NCBI RefSeq assembly: GCF_020164535.1
Contig: NZ_JAIQZC010000001.1
Span: forward strand, 682,001 to 746,000
Direction of reading: 5' to 3'
DNA: 64,000 bases
DNA from: Psychroflexus montanilacus
GTDB taxonomy: Bacteria > Bacteroidota > Bacteroidia > Flavobacteriales > Flavobacteriaceae
The position numbers and the translations under genes were made by a program. Shown in pieces: positions 57,717 through 64,000 of this stretch (the stretch's first letter is position 1; each line of letters begins with the position of its first letter). The notes under the pieces were generated by a model. It had not been told where the DNA came from, did no database searches, and worked only from the letters and a program-made list of their open reading frames with translations.

Positions 57717-58817
57717 ATGAAAAAGCTATTGTGCGTAGCCTTATTATCCTTTACAAACTTCAATCCGATACTTTGGTCACAAATGCAAGACACGGAAATT
57801 GACCAGACATCAACACTTGTAGGTATGAGTTTTGACTATGCTTACATTCTAAAACATTCTGAAAACTTAAGAGAACTGGATGATGCATTTCCAGTTGGGA
57901 TTGGTCTGGAATTGAGCAAGATGCTACTTACCAGAAAAGCATGGGAATTTTGCAACTGCTTGCCTCGAGTTGGTGTTGAGATGGCTTACTGGAGTTGGGA
58001 TAATCCGGATATCCTCGGGGACGGCTTGCTTGCTATGGGCTTTGTAGAACCTTATTTCAGAACACATAAAAGTATTAATCTATTTTTCAGAGCAGGCTTA
58101 GGAGGAGCCTACCTTTCCAATCCATTTGATGTGGAACAAAATCCTCAAAACTTATCTTACAGCACGGATTTGAGTTTTGCCATAACGGTAGGAGCTGGCA
58201 TCAATTATCGCTTAACAGATGAGTGGAATATTGGACTTCTCGCAAAATATAACCATACTTCCAATGGAGGAATTAAAGCTCCAAATAAGGGAATTAATTT
58301 TCCGTCTCTTAGTTTCAGAATCAATAAAAGCCTAGAACCCATTGTTTTTCCAGATTTTCAAAAAGTTGAAAACAGAAAACCTCCAGATAAGTTATCTAGA
58401 ATTTCATTGACACATTTTTCTGGATGGAGTAATGCAACTGTGGGAGACCGCGATAAGTTTTATGTATTTGGAGTTGCTGGACAATACAGCAAATGGATTG
58501 GAAAACGAAGTGCTATCTCCGCCGGAACGGAATTAATTTTTGATTATTCAAGAAGAGAGCAAATTCGCCTTAATGAACAGAACAACAATTTTGTGCAGGC
58601 TGCGGCTTTAGTTGGCCATGAATTTTGGCTTGGAAAAGTAACTTTCAGTCAACAGATAGGGGTCTACTACTTCAATGACTACAGAATAAATGATGATGTT
58701 TATCAACGTTACGGACTTTCTTACAATTTTTCAAAACAAATTTACGGTGGTTTCAATTTGAAAGCCCATCGGCATGTAGCAGATTTTTTTGACTTGAGAA
58801 TAGGTTACACGTTCTAG
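57717..58817 (+). CDS. PagL-like acyloxyacyl hydrolase / lipid A deacylase, outer membrane
   Basis: A 366-residue exported barrel protein: signal peptide (MKKLLCVALLSFTNFNPILWSQ), strands including YAYILKHSE, FRAGLGGAYLSNPFD, and the catalytic-type motif KYNHTSNGGIKAPNKGINF (near residue 178) with His, Ser and Asn as in PagL. The first half matches the acyloxyacyl hydrolase family that removes the 3-acyl chain of lipid A. The second half (from about residue 225) adds further strands ending DLRIGYTF and may double the barrel. No lipid A genes are adjacent. Confidence 0.82.
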   Translation: MKKLLCVALLSFTNFNPILWSQMQDTEIDQTSTLVGMSFDYAYILKHSENLRELDDAFPVGIGLELSKMLLTRKAWEFCNCLPRVGVEMAYWSWDNPDILGDGLLAMGFVEPYFRTHKSINLFFRAGLGGAYLSNPFDVEQNPQNLSYSTDLSFAITVGAGINYRLTDEWNIGLLAKYNHTSNGGIKAPNKGINFPSLSFRINKSLEPIVFPDFQKVENRKPPDKLSRISLTHFSGWSNATVGDRDKFYVFGVAGQYSKWIGKRSAISAGTELIFDYSRREQIRLNEQNNNFVQAAALVGHEFWLGKVTFSQQIGVYYFNDYRINDDVYQRYGLSYNFSKQIYGGFNLKAHRHVADFFDLRIGYTF

Positions 58818-58859
58818 AAAAGTATTTATTGTTGAGTTTCAATAAAGCTGAATCAATTT

Positions 58860-59591
58860 TCAATATTTAATTTGTATTTCCTTGATATCAAATGATTCCA
58901 GCCTATCTTCTTCAAATTCAACAATCAATTTTCCGTTGTTATCAACTCCTCTTATAAGACCCTGAGCCAAGCTTCCATCAGGAAATTGCAGCATAGTAAC
59001 TTTATTGTATTTAAAAAGTGAAGCATAATAATCTGAGATGACCTGATTATAATTTAGCGTATTAAATAATGTAGGTATTTTTTCAAATTCAAATAAAATA
59101 TCATCTAATATAGAGCTAAGATCATAAAAAGTATCGGTCATAAGTCTCATAGAAGAAGCTTTGGGAAGATCAGGAAAAGAAACCTGATTCACATTAAGTC
59201 CAATTCCAACAACGCTAGCTCCTTCGCGATTTTGTGTAATCAGATTTTCAATAAGAATCCCTCCTATTTTGAAATGACGTGACAGGATGTCGTTTGGCCA
59301 TTTGATGGAAAGCTTTGGGGTGTCATAAGTGGTTAAGACTTTTTTTAAGGCCAGAGCAACCAGGGCACTAAGTTTAAAAGTATCTTTATGAATAGCCTTT
59401 AAACCGGGCAAATACACACTAAAAGTAAGGTTTTTCCCAGCTTCAGTCTTCCATACTGTTCCTCGTTGTCCTCTGCCTTCTATCTGATGGTAAGCCACAA
59501 CACAGTAACTTTTTTTTTCAGAACGAGACTTTACATACTCTTTTAAGAAGCTGTTGGTGGAACTTGTGGCATCAACTTTGACTACTTTCAT
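58860..59591 (-). CDS. birA: Biotin-[acetyl-CoA-carboxylase] ligase
   Basis: A 243-residue monofunctional biotin protein ligase that biotinylates carboxylases. Core motifs are KVDATSSTNSFLKEY, the biotin-binding loop EGRGQRGTVWKTEAGKNLTFSVYLPG (near residue 50), LSIKWPNDILSRHFKIGGILIENLI and GIGLNVNQVSFP. The DNA-binding N-terminal domain is absent, so it does not repress the biotin operon. The ATG at 59589-59591 is chosen; a TTG at 59633 is less likely. It is divergent from rsfS. Confidence 0.95.
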   Translation of the reverse strand: MKVVKVDATSSTNSFLKEYVKSRSEKKSYCVVAYHQIEGRGQRGTVWKTEAGKNLTFSVYLPGLKAIHKDTFKLSALVALALKKVLTTYDTPKLSIKWPNDILSRHFKIGGILIENLITQNREGASVVGIGLNVNQVSFPDLPKASSMRLMTDTFYDLSSILDDILFEFEKIPTLFNTLNYNQVISDYYASLFKYNKVTMLQFPDGSLAQGLIRGVDNNGKLIVEFEEDRLESFDIKEIQIKY

Positions 59592-59651
59592 AAATGGGTT
59601 AGATATCGAATAATCTTTTGTTAACTGGCGCAAAAAAAGGGATTAAAAACC

Positions 59652-59659
59652 TATTTTTG
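59652..59659 (+). promoter_or_regulatory. Putative -7 promoter element (TATTTTTG), rsfS-ftsH
   Basis: TATTTTTG matches TAnnTTTG, 20 bp before the rsfS ATG. Confidence 0.55.
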
Positions 59660-59679
59660 CGTTAAAATTTAAAATTTTA

Positions 59680-60051
59680 ATGAGTACAAAAAAAGAGCAA
59701 ATAGACCAATTGATTACGCATATAATTCAAGGTATAGAAGATGTAAAAGGAAATCAAATTGAGATTATAGATTTACGTGAAATTGAAAATACAGTGTGTG
59801 ACTACTTCATTGTATGCTCAGGGAACTCAAATACTCAAGTAGACGCTATAGAAAGTTCAGTAAGAAAAGTGGTGAGTAAAGCCCTACAAGATAAGCCTTG
59901 GCATGTAGAAGGGCTTGAAAATTCGGAGTGGGTTCTTATGGATTATGTAGATGTTGTTGTACATATTTTCCAGAAACATATTCGCGAATATTACGACATA
60001 GAGAGTTTGTGGGGAGATGCCAAGATAACATCTATTGAGTCAAATTATTAA
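59680..60051 (+). CDS. rsfS: Ribosome silencing factor RsfS
   Basis: A 123-residue Iojap-family factor binding L14 of the 50S subunit to block subunit joining during nutrient limitation. Conserved parts: IEIIDLREIENTVCDYFIVCSGNSNTQVDAIESSV, KPWHVEGLENSEWVLMDYVDVVVHIFQKHIREYYDIESLWGDA. It is normal in length. It precedes ftsH by 17 bp and follows birA divergently, a conserved flavobacterial arrangement. Confidence 0.96.
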   Translation: MSTKKEQIDQLITHIIQGIEDVKGNQIEIIDLREIENTVCDYFIVCSGNSNTQVDAIESSVRKVVSKALQDKPWHVEGLENSEWVLMDYVDVVVHIFQKHIREYYDIESLWGDAKITSIESNY

Positions 60052-60068
60052 ATTAAGAGAAAGAGATA

Positions 60069-62132
60069 ATGGCTAACAAAGCAACGCAGAAGCAGAAAAA
60101 AAATGTAAATAAAGATCCTAAAAAGCCTAAATTCAATTCCTATTGGATATATATTGGAATCATTGTAATTTTCCTTGGTGTCCAGTTATTTGGTGGAAGT
60201 GGCTTTAGTGATCCCGAAAAGACAAGTCCAGCACAATTTGAAAAATTTCTTCGTAATGGTGACGTAGATAAGGTCAATATCATTAAAAATTCTAGAGTAG
60301 CAGAAATTTTTTTAACTACTGAAGCTAAGGCCAAACCAGAACATAAAGGCGCTGACAAAGATCAGGTCTTTGCATCTTCTGGCAGTCCAGACTATTCTTT
60401 CGAATTTGGTGATTTGCAGAATTTTGAAAATACTATAGAAAAAGTCAAAGAAGAGCAAAATCTCAACACCAGTGTTTACTACGAAACCAGATCCAATTAT
60501 TTCAGTGAAATATTGATTGGTTTACTTCCTATCATTTTGATTGTTGGTATCTGGATATTCATTATGAGAAGAATGAGTAAAGGCGGTGGCGGTGGCCCGG
60601 GCGGACAATTATTCAATATTGGAAAATCTAAAGCGAAGTTATTTGACGAGAAAAAAGACATCAAAACTTCTTTTAAAGATGTTGCGGGTCTGGAAGGTGC
60701 TAAAGATGAAGTACAGGAAATTGTAGACTTCTTGAAGCATCCTTCAAAATACACAGATTTAGGAGGTAAGATTCCTAAAGGTGCCTTACTGGTAGGACCT
60801 CCGGGAACTGGTAAAACTTTGCTGGCCAAAGCTGTTGCAGGCGAAGCTGGAGTACCGTTTTTCTCTTTATCAGGATCTGATTTTGTTGAAATGTTTGTGG
60901 GTGTAGGAGCTTCTCGTGTAAGAGACCTATTTAAGCAAGCTAAAGAAAAATCACCTTCCATTATCTTCATAGATGAAATTGATGCCATAGGAAGATCTAG
61001 AGGTAAAGGCAATATGTCTGGCTCTAACGATGAACGTGAAAACACCTTAAATCAACTCCTCACAGAAATGGATGGTTTTGGAACCAATACCAATGTCATT
61101 GTAATAGCTGCAACCAACCGTGCAGATGTTCTTGACAAGGCATTAATGAGAGCAGGTCGATTTGACAGACAAATTTATGTAGACTTACCAGATGTAAGAG
61201 AACGTGAAGAAATTTTTGAAGTTCATTTAAAACCGCTTAAAAAAGTTGCTGATGAGCTAGATACTGAATTTTTAGCTAAGCAAACCCCAGGTTTTTCTGG
61301 AGCAGATATAGCTAATTTATGTAACGAAGCTGCACTGATAGCTGCCAGAAATAATAGCAAAGCTGTTGGTAAACAAGACTTTCTAGACGCTGTAGACAGA
61401 ATAGTTGGTGGCTTGGAAAAGAAAAATAAAATCATGTCTGTAGAGGAGAAAAAGGCGATAGCCTTTCACGAAGCAGGACATGCTACAGTGAGTTGGATGC
61501 TGGAATATGCTGCCCCACTTGTAAAAGTTACTATTGTGCCTCGTGGACAATCCCTTGGAGCTGCATGGTACTTGCCAGAAGAAAGGCAAATTGTAAGAAC
61601 AGAGCAAATTCTTGATGAGATGTGTGCTACTATGGGTGGGCGTGCCGCAGAGAAAGTTATCTTCGGTAAAATCTCAACTGGAGCTTTAAGCGATTTAGAA
61701 AAAGTAACAAAACAAGCTAAAGCTATTGTTACAATATATGGATTGAACGAGAAGATAGGAAACCTTACTTATTATGATTCCTCAGGTCAATCTGAATACA
61801 ATTTTACAAAACCTTATAGTGATAAAACTTCGGAACTAATTGATGAAGAAATTTCTAAAATCATTGAAGAACAATACCAAAGAGCTATTTCTATCCTCGA
61901 GGAACACAAAGATAAATTGACACAATTAGCAGAATTACTTTTGGAAAAAGAAGTAATTTTTAAAGACAATTTAGTTGAAGTCTTTGGAGAGCGTCCTTTT
62001 AAAAAGCCAGAAATGATAAAGTCTAAATACGACAAATCAAAAAAAGCTGAAAAAGAATCTACTCCTACCAATGAAGAACCTAAAAATAAGGAGGATAGTA
62101 AAAAAGATGATAAAGTAGAAAGTGATTCTTAA
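60069..62132 (+). CDS. ftsH: ATP-dependent zinc metalloprotease FtsH
   Basis: A 687-residue membrane AAA+ protease degrading misfolded and regulatory membrane proteins. Two membrane segments ([17 protein letters not shown] and [19 protein letters not shown]) flank the periplasmic part. The AAA domain has [19 protein letters not shown] (Walker A), [15 protein letters not shown] (Walker B) and [14 protein letters not shown] (second region), and the protease domain has the HEAGH zinc motif. The C-terminus is a lysine- and glutamate-rich tail ([24 protein letters not shown]). Confidence 0.98.
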   Translation: MANKATQKQKKNVNKDPKKPKFNSYWIYIGIIVIFLGVQLFGGSGFSDPEKTSPAQFEKFLRNGDVDKVNIIKNSRVAEIFLTTEAKAKPEHKGADKDQVFASSGSPDYSFEFGDLQNFENTIEKVKEEQNLNTSVYYETRSNYFSEILIGLLPIILIVGIWIFIMRRMSKGGGGGPGGQLFNIGKSKAKLFDEKKDIKTSFKDVAGLEGAKDEVQEIVDFLKHPSKYTDLGGKIPKGALLVGPPGTGKTLLAKAVAGEAGVPFFSLSGSDFVEMFVGVGASRVRDLFKQAKEKSPSIIFIDEIDAIGRSRGKGNMSGSNDERENTLNQLLTEMDGFGTNTNVIVIAATNRADVLDKALMRAGRFDRQIYVDLPDVREREEIFEVHLKPLKKVADELDTEFLAKQTPGFSGADIANLCNEAALIAARNNSKAVGKQDFLDAVDRIVGGLEKKNKIMSVEEKKAIAFHEAGHATVSWMLEYAAPLVKVTIVPRGQSLGAAWYLPEERQIVRTEQILDEMCATMGGRAAEKVIFGKISTGALSDLEKVTKQAKAIVTIYGLNEKIGNLTYYDSSGQSEYNFTKPYSDKTSELIDEEISKIIEEQYQRAISILEEHKDKLTQLAELLLEKEVIFKDNLVEVFGERPFKKPEMIKSKYDKSKKAEKESTPTNEEPKNKEDSKKDDKVESDS

Positions 62133-62164
62133 AATAGAGTCCTTATGTATTAATTAAATTTTAA

Positions 62165-62200
62165 AAACCTGATTTTGATTTAATCAACCTCGGGTTTTTT
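62165..62200 (+). terminator. Weak intrinsic terminator after ftsH
   Basis: AAACCTGA and TCGGGTTT form an 8-bp stem with one wobble, a 17-nt loop and a T-run. Confidence 0.6.
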
Positions 62201-62218
62201 TTATATTTGAAACTAATG

Positions 62219-62226
62219 TATATTTG
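62219..62226 (+). promoter_or_regulatory. Putative -7 promoter element (TATATTTG), LUD-cdsA-psd
   Basis: TATATTTG matches TAnnTTTG exactly, 21 bp before the ATG at 62248; another match lies at 62202. The in-frame TTG at 62224 is part of it and should not be taken as the start. Confidence 0.55.
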
Positions 62227-62247
62227 GATAAAATTCATGCAATTTTT

Positions 62248-62853
62248 ATGAACTTTATAAAACGCCTGTTAGGCATTGAAACTGATCACCAAGAAACCGA
62301 CGAGTACGGTAATGAGCTTGGCAAATTTATGCCTAAGCCAGAGGTACCTATAGACGAGGAGTTCATGATCAATTTCAAGAAAAATGGCGGAAAGTTTTTA
62401 TATTGTGAGAACGAGAACGAGCTAAGACTTAATTTCTCTGAAATTTTAAAAGAAAACAATTGGTCAGATTGCGATGCTTATTGTAGCAAACCAAGCATTT
62501 GTGAAAGTTTCAACCATACTAAATTGCATTTTAATAAAAATTTGGATGCGTGTTTATTTATATCAGATTGTGAATTTTTGATATCGAACACCGGCGCTAT
62601 ACTTGTGAGTTCATGCCAAATGGGTGATAAAAAACTAGCTGACTTACCTTTTAACTTCATAATAATTGCTAAAACAAGTCAGCTCATCAAAACTATAGGT
62701 GAAGGTTTGCAACAAATCAATAGACGTCAGGATAGAAATCTTCCAACAAATATCACAACCATCAAAACTTTTGAAGAAAATAAAGATTCTGATTTCATGA
62801 GCTATGGAAGTACCCCAAAAAATTTATATTTGCTCCTATTAGAAGATTTATAG
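62248..62853 (+). CDS. LUD-domain protein
   Basis: A 201-residue protein of the LUD (lactate utilization) family. The ATG at 62248 opens MNFIKRLLGIETDHQETDEYG. Family stretches include LRLNFSEILKENNW, and LFISDCEFLISNTGAILVSSCQMGDKKLADLPFNFIIIAKTSQLIKTI, where the S-S-C region may be functional. No LldE/LldF partners are nearby, so a lactate role is unlikely. The location between ftsH and cdsA is a conserved flavobacterial arrangement, and 3 bp separate it from cdsA. Confidence 0.85.
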   Translation: MNFIKRLLGIETDHQETDEYGNELGKFMPKPEVPIDEEFMINFKKNGGKFLYCENENELRLNFSEILKENNWSDCDAYCSKPSICESFNHTKLHFNKNLDACLFISDCEFLISNTGAILVSSCQMGDKKLADLPFNFIIIAKTSQLIKTIGEGLQQINRRQDRNLPTNITTIKTFEENKDSDFMSYGSTPKNLYLLLLEDL

Positions 62854-62856
62854 CAA

Positions 62857-63657
62857 ATGTCTGAAATTCTTAAGAGGAGCATTACTGGTGCTTTATATAT
62901 CATTATAATAGTATCTACAGCTTTTTTAAGTCATTACCTTCTCCTCCTATTTTTTGCAATCGTTGGTTTTATCTGCTTAAAAGAATTTCAAAACCTCTTA
63001 AAATTTCGAAACATCATTTCTTATGTGTCTTTAGTAGTTCTGTTGTACTATTTTAACTTTACTGAAGTGTATCTCCCGCTGCTCATCACCTATTTAGCAA
63101 TGACATTAGTCGTCAAGATATTTTTACTAAAAGATTTATATACACTTAATGATATTCCCATTTTTGACGGGAGAAAACATTTACTCACTCTTTTTTATAT
63201 CGTCCCTTCTATCATCTTTTTAACCATGATTCCTGTATTCAAAGAAGATTATGAGTACGTTCTCGTTGGTACATTCGTCTTAATATGGACAAATGATTCA
63301 TTTGCATATCTGGTAGGTAAAAATTTTGGAAAGCATAAATTGTTTGAAAGGATTTCGCCCAAGAAAACCATAGAAGGTTTTATCGGAGGTGCGGTAGCTG
63401 CAGTTGCTGTAAGTTATCTGATTTTTGTATACATCGATTTACTATCCTGGTGGGCATGGGTGATTTTAGCTATCATTGTGAGTGTTTTTGGCACACTTGG
63501 AGACCTTGTCCAGTCCAAATTCAAAAGGAAAGCAGACGTAAAGGACAGCGGTAAGATTATGCCCGGACACGGCGGAATCTTTGACAGAATGGATAGTATG
63601 CTTTTTTCTAGTACATTTGTTTTTATTTTTATTTTACTCATAGATTATGTTTCATAA
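62857..63657 (+). CDS. cdsA: Phosphatidate cytidylyltransferase
   Basis: A 266-residue integral membrane enzyme making CDP-diacylglycerol, the branch point of phospholipid synthesis. About seven hydrophobic segments precede and surround the signature SPKKTIEGFIGGAVAAV (near residue 168), with GDLVQSKFKRKADVKDSGKIMPGHGGIFDRMDSMLF at the C-terminal active site. It is followed by psd, whose start overlaps the end by 11 bp, giving two successive steps toward phosphatidylethanolamine. Confidence 0.97.
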   Translation: MSEILKRSITGALYIIIIVSTAFLSHYLLLLFFAIVGFICLKEFQNLLKFRNIISYVSLVVLLYYFNFTEVYLPLLITYLAMTLVVKIFLLKDLYTLNDIPIFDGRKHLLTLFYIVPSIIFLTMIPVFKEDYEYVLVGTFVLIWTNDSFAYLVGKNFGKHKLFERISPKKTIEGFIGGAVAAVAVSYLIFVYIDLLSWWAWVILAIIVSVFGTLGDLVQSKFKRKADVKDSGKIMPGHGGIFDRMDSMLFSSTFVFIFILLIDYVS

Positions 63658-64000
63658 AGAAGGTTATAAAATTCTTGTTTCGAGTTTAATTGGTTTAATA
63701 ATCATTAATCTCATCTCAAATTTACTCATTGAAAAACAGTGGATTATCACCTTGATTTTCGCGGCTACTTTTATCATGTTTATTCTGGTAGCGCAATTTT
63801 TTAGAAACCCAAAACGTAAAATTAAGAAAGACGATAACCACATATTAGCTCCTGTAGACGGAAAAGTTGTAGCTATTGAAAAGGTTTTTGAACCAGAATT
63901 TGTAAATGAAGAACGTCTGCAAGTCTCAATTTTCATGTCTCCATTAAACGTTCACGTTACCCGCTATCCCATAGGAGGAAAAATACTTTATAGTAAATAC
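63647..64000 (+). CDS. psd: Phosphatidylserine decarboxylase family protein, N-terminal part
   Basis: The gene starts at the ATG at 63647 (MFHKEGYKILVSSLIGL), overlaps cdsA by 11 bp, and runs off the right edge after 118 residues. Two hydrophobic segments (ILVSSLIGLIIINLIS and IITLIFAATFIMFILVAQFF) are followed by FRNPKRKIKKDDNHILAPVDGKVVAIEKVFEPEFVNEERLQVSIFMSPLNVHVTRYPIGGKI, the conserved Psd core. The pyruvoyl-forming cleavage site (Gly-Ser) lies beyond the window. It completes cdsA-psd for phosphatidylethanolamine synthesis. Confidence 0.93.
   Translation, partial: MFHKEGYKILVSSLIGLIIINLISNLLIEKQWIITLIFAATFIMFILVAQFFRNPKRKIKKDDNHILAPVDGKVVAIEKVFEPEFVNEERLQVSIFMSPLNVHVTRYPIGGKILYSKY

Noticed and set aside
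60497-61045. 182-codon antisense frame in ftsH
   Set aside because: It is the shadow of the conserved AAA domain; serine/proline-rich composition has no family resemblance.
1-64000. tRNA, rRNA and riboswitch genes
   Set aside because: No cloverleaf, rRNA segment or known riboswitch consensus was recognised by eye; a covariance-model search would be decisive.

Overview
The window looks like chromosome of a marine-type member of the Flavobacteriaceae (Bacteroidota). The evidence is low GC, a SusC/SusD locus, many lipoproteins and small outer-membrane barrels, few purine-rich Shine-Dalgarno sites, and repeated use of the Bacteroidota -7 promoter element TAnnTTTG just upstream of genes. Gene order (birA, rsfS, ftsH, LUD protein, cdsA, psd; hpt, adk, obg; pyrR, pyrB, rnz) is typical core flavobacterial synteny. 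No tRNA, rRNA, CRISPR, prophage or transposase gene was seen.

Region by region. 1-2.2 kb: a leftward ArsR-thioredoxin-rhodanese operon with an identical palindromic operator in front of both arsR and the thioredoxin gene. 2.2-4.7 kb: a polyphosphate kinase 2 gene sits among an unusual repeat landscape. A 111-bp tandem duplication and a roughly 105-bp-period array share one architecture, conserved arms around interchangeable palindromic cores, and a GIY-YIG nuclease gene lies inside the array. 4.7-12.1 kb: a SusC/SusD nutrient-uptake locus and a carboxypeptidase-regulatory-like protein. 12.3-24.7 kb: CNNM transporter-like protein, a NodC/hyaluronan-synthase-like glycosyltransferase, an M20 peptidase, a run of small secreted or outer-membrane proteins, and a LytS/LytR-type two-component pair. 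24.7-34.7 kb: typA, a TlpA-like lipoprotein without its CxxC, an asymmetric ABC-F protein, mltG-acetyltransferase-dapF, and an HtrA protease. 34.8-40.5 kb: hpt-adk-obg facing a histidine kinase, then purK-purE. 40.5-47.4 kb: one long leftward gene run pyrR-pyrB-(small protein)-rnz-pdxH-sixA-ppk1-ppx joining pyrimidine synthesis, tRNA maturation, PLP synthesis and polyphosphate turnover. 47.4-57.5 kb: a noncanonical Nramp relative, dnaK, L-serine dehydratase, a cyclophilin-FKBP fusion, Smr protein, GH3-like protein, DUF2797 protein and rpsU. 57.7-64 kb: lipid A deacylase-like protein, birA, rsfS-ftsH, LUD protein, cdsA and the start of psd.

Most of the window is housekeeping. The points most worth a second look are the modular hairpin-core repeat array carrying the GIY-YIG gene, the operator that brackets the -7 promoter element in the ArsR operon, a 22-bp direct repeat at the dnaK stop codon that resembles a small insertion with target duplication, the one-active-site ABC-F protein, and the Nramp relative lacking the usual metal-binding motifs. 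Start codons were moved from several upstream TTG codons to internal ATGs, because many of those TTGs lie inside TAnnTTTG promoter elements.
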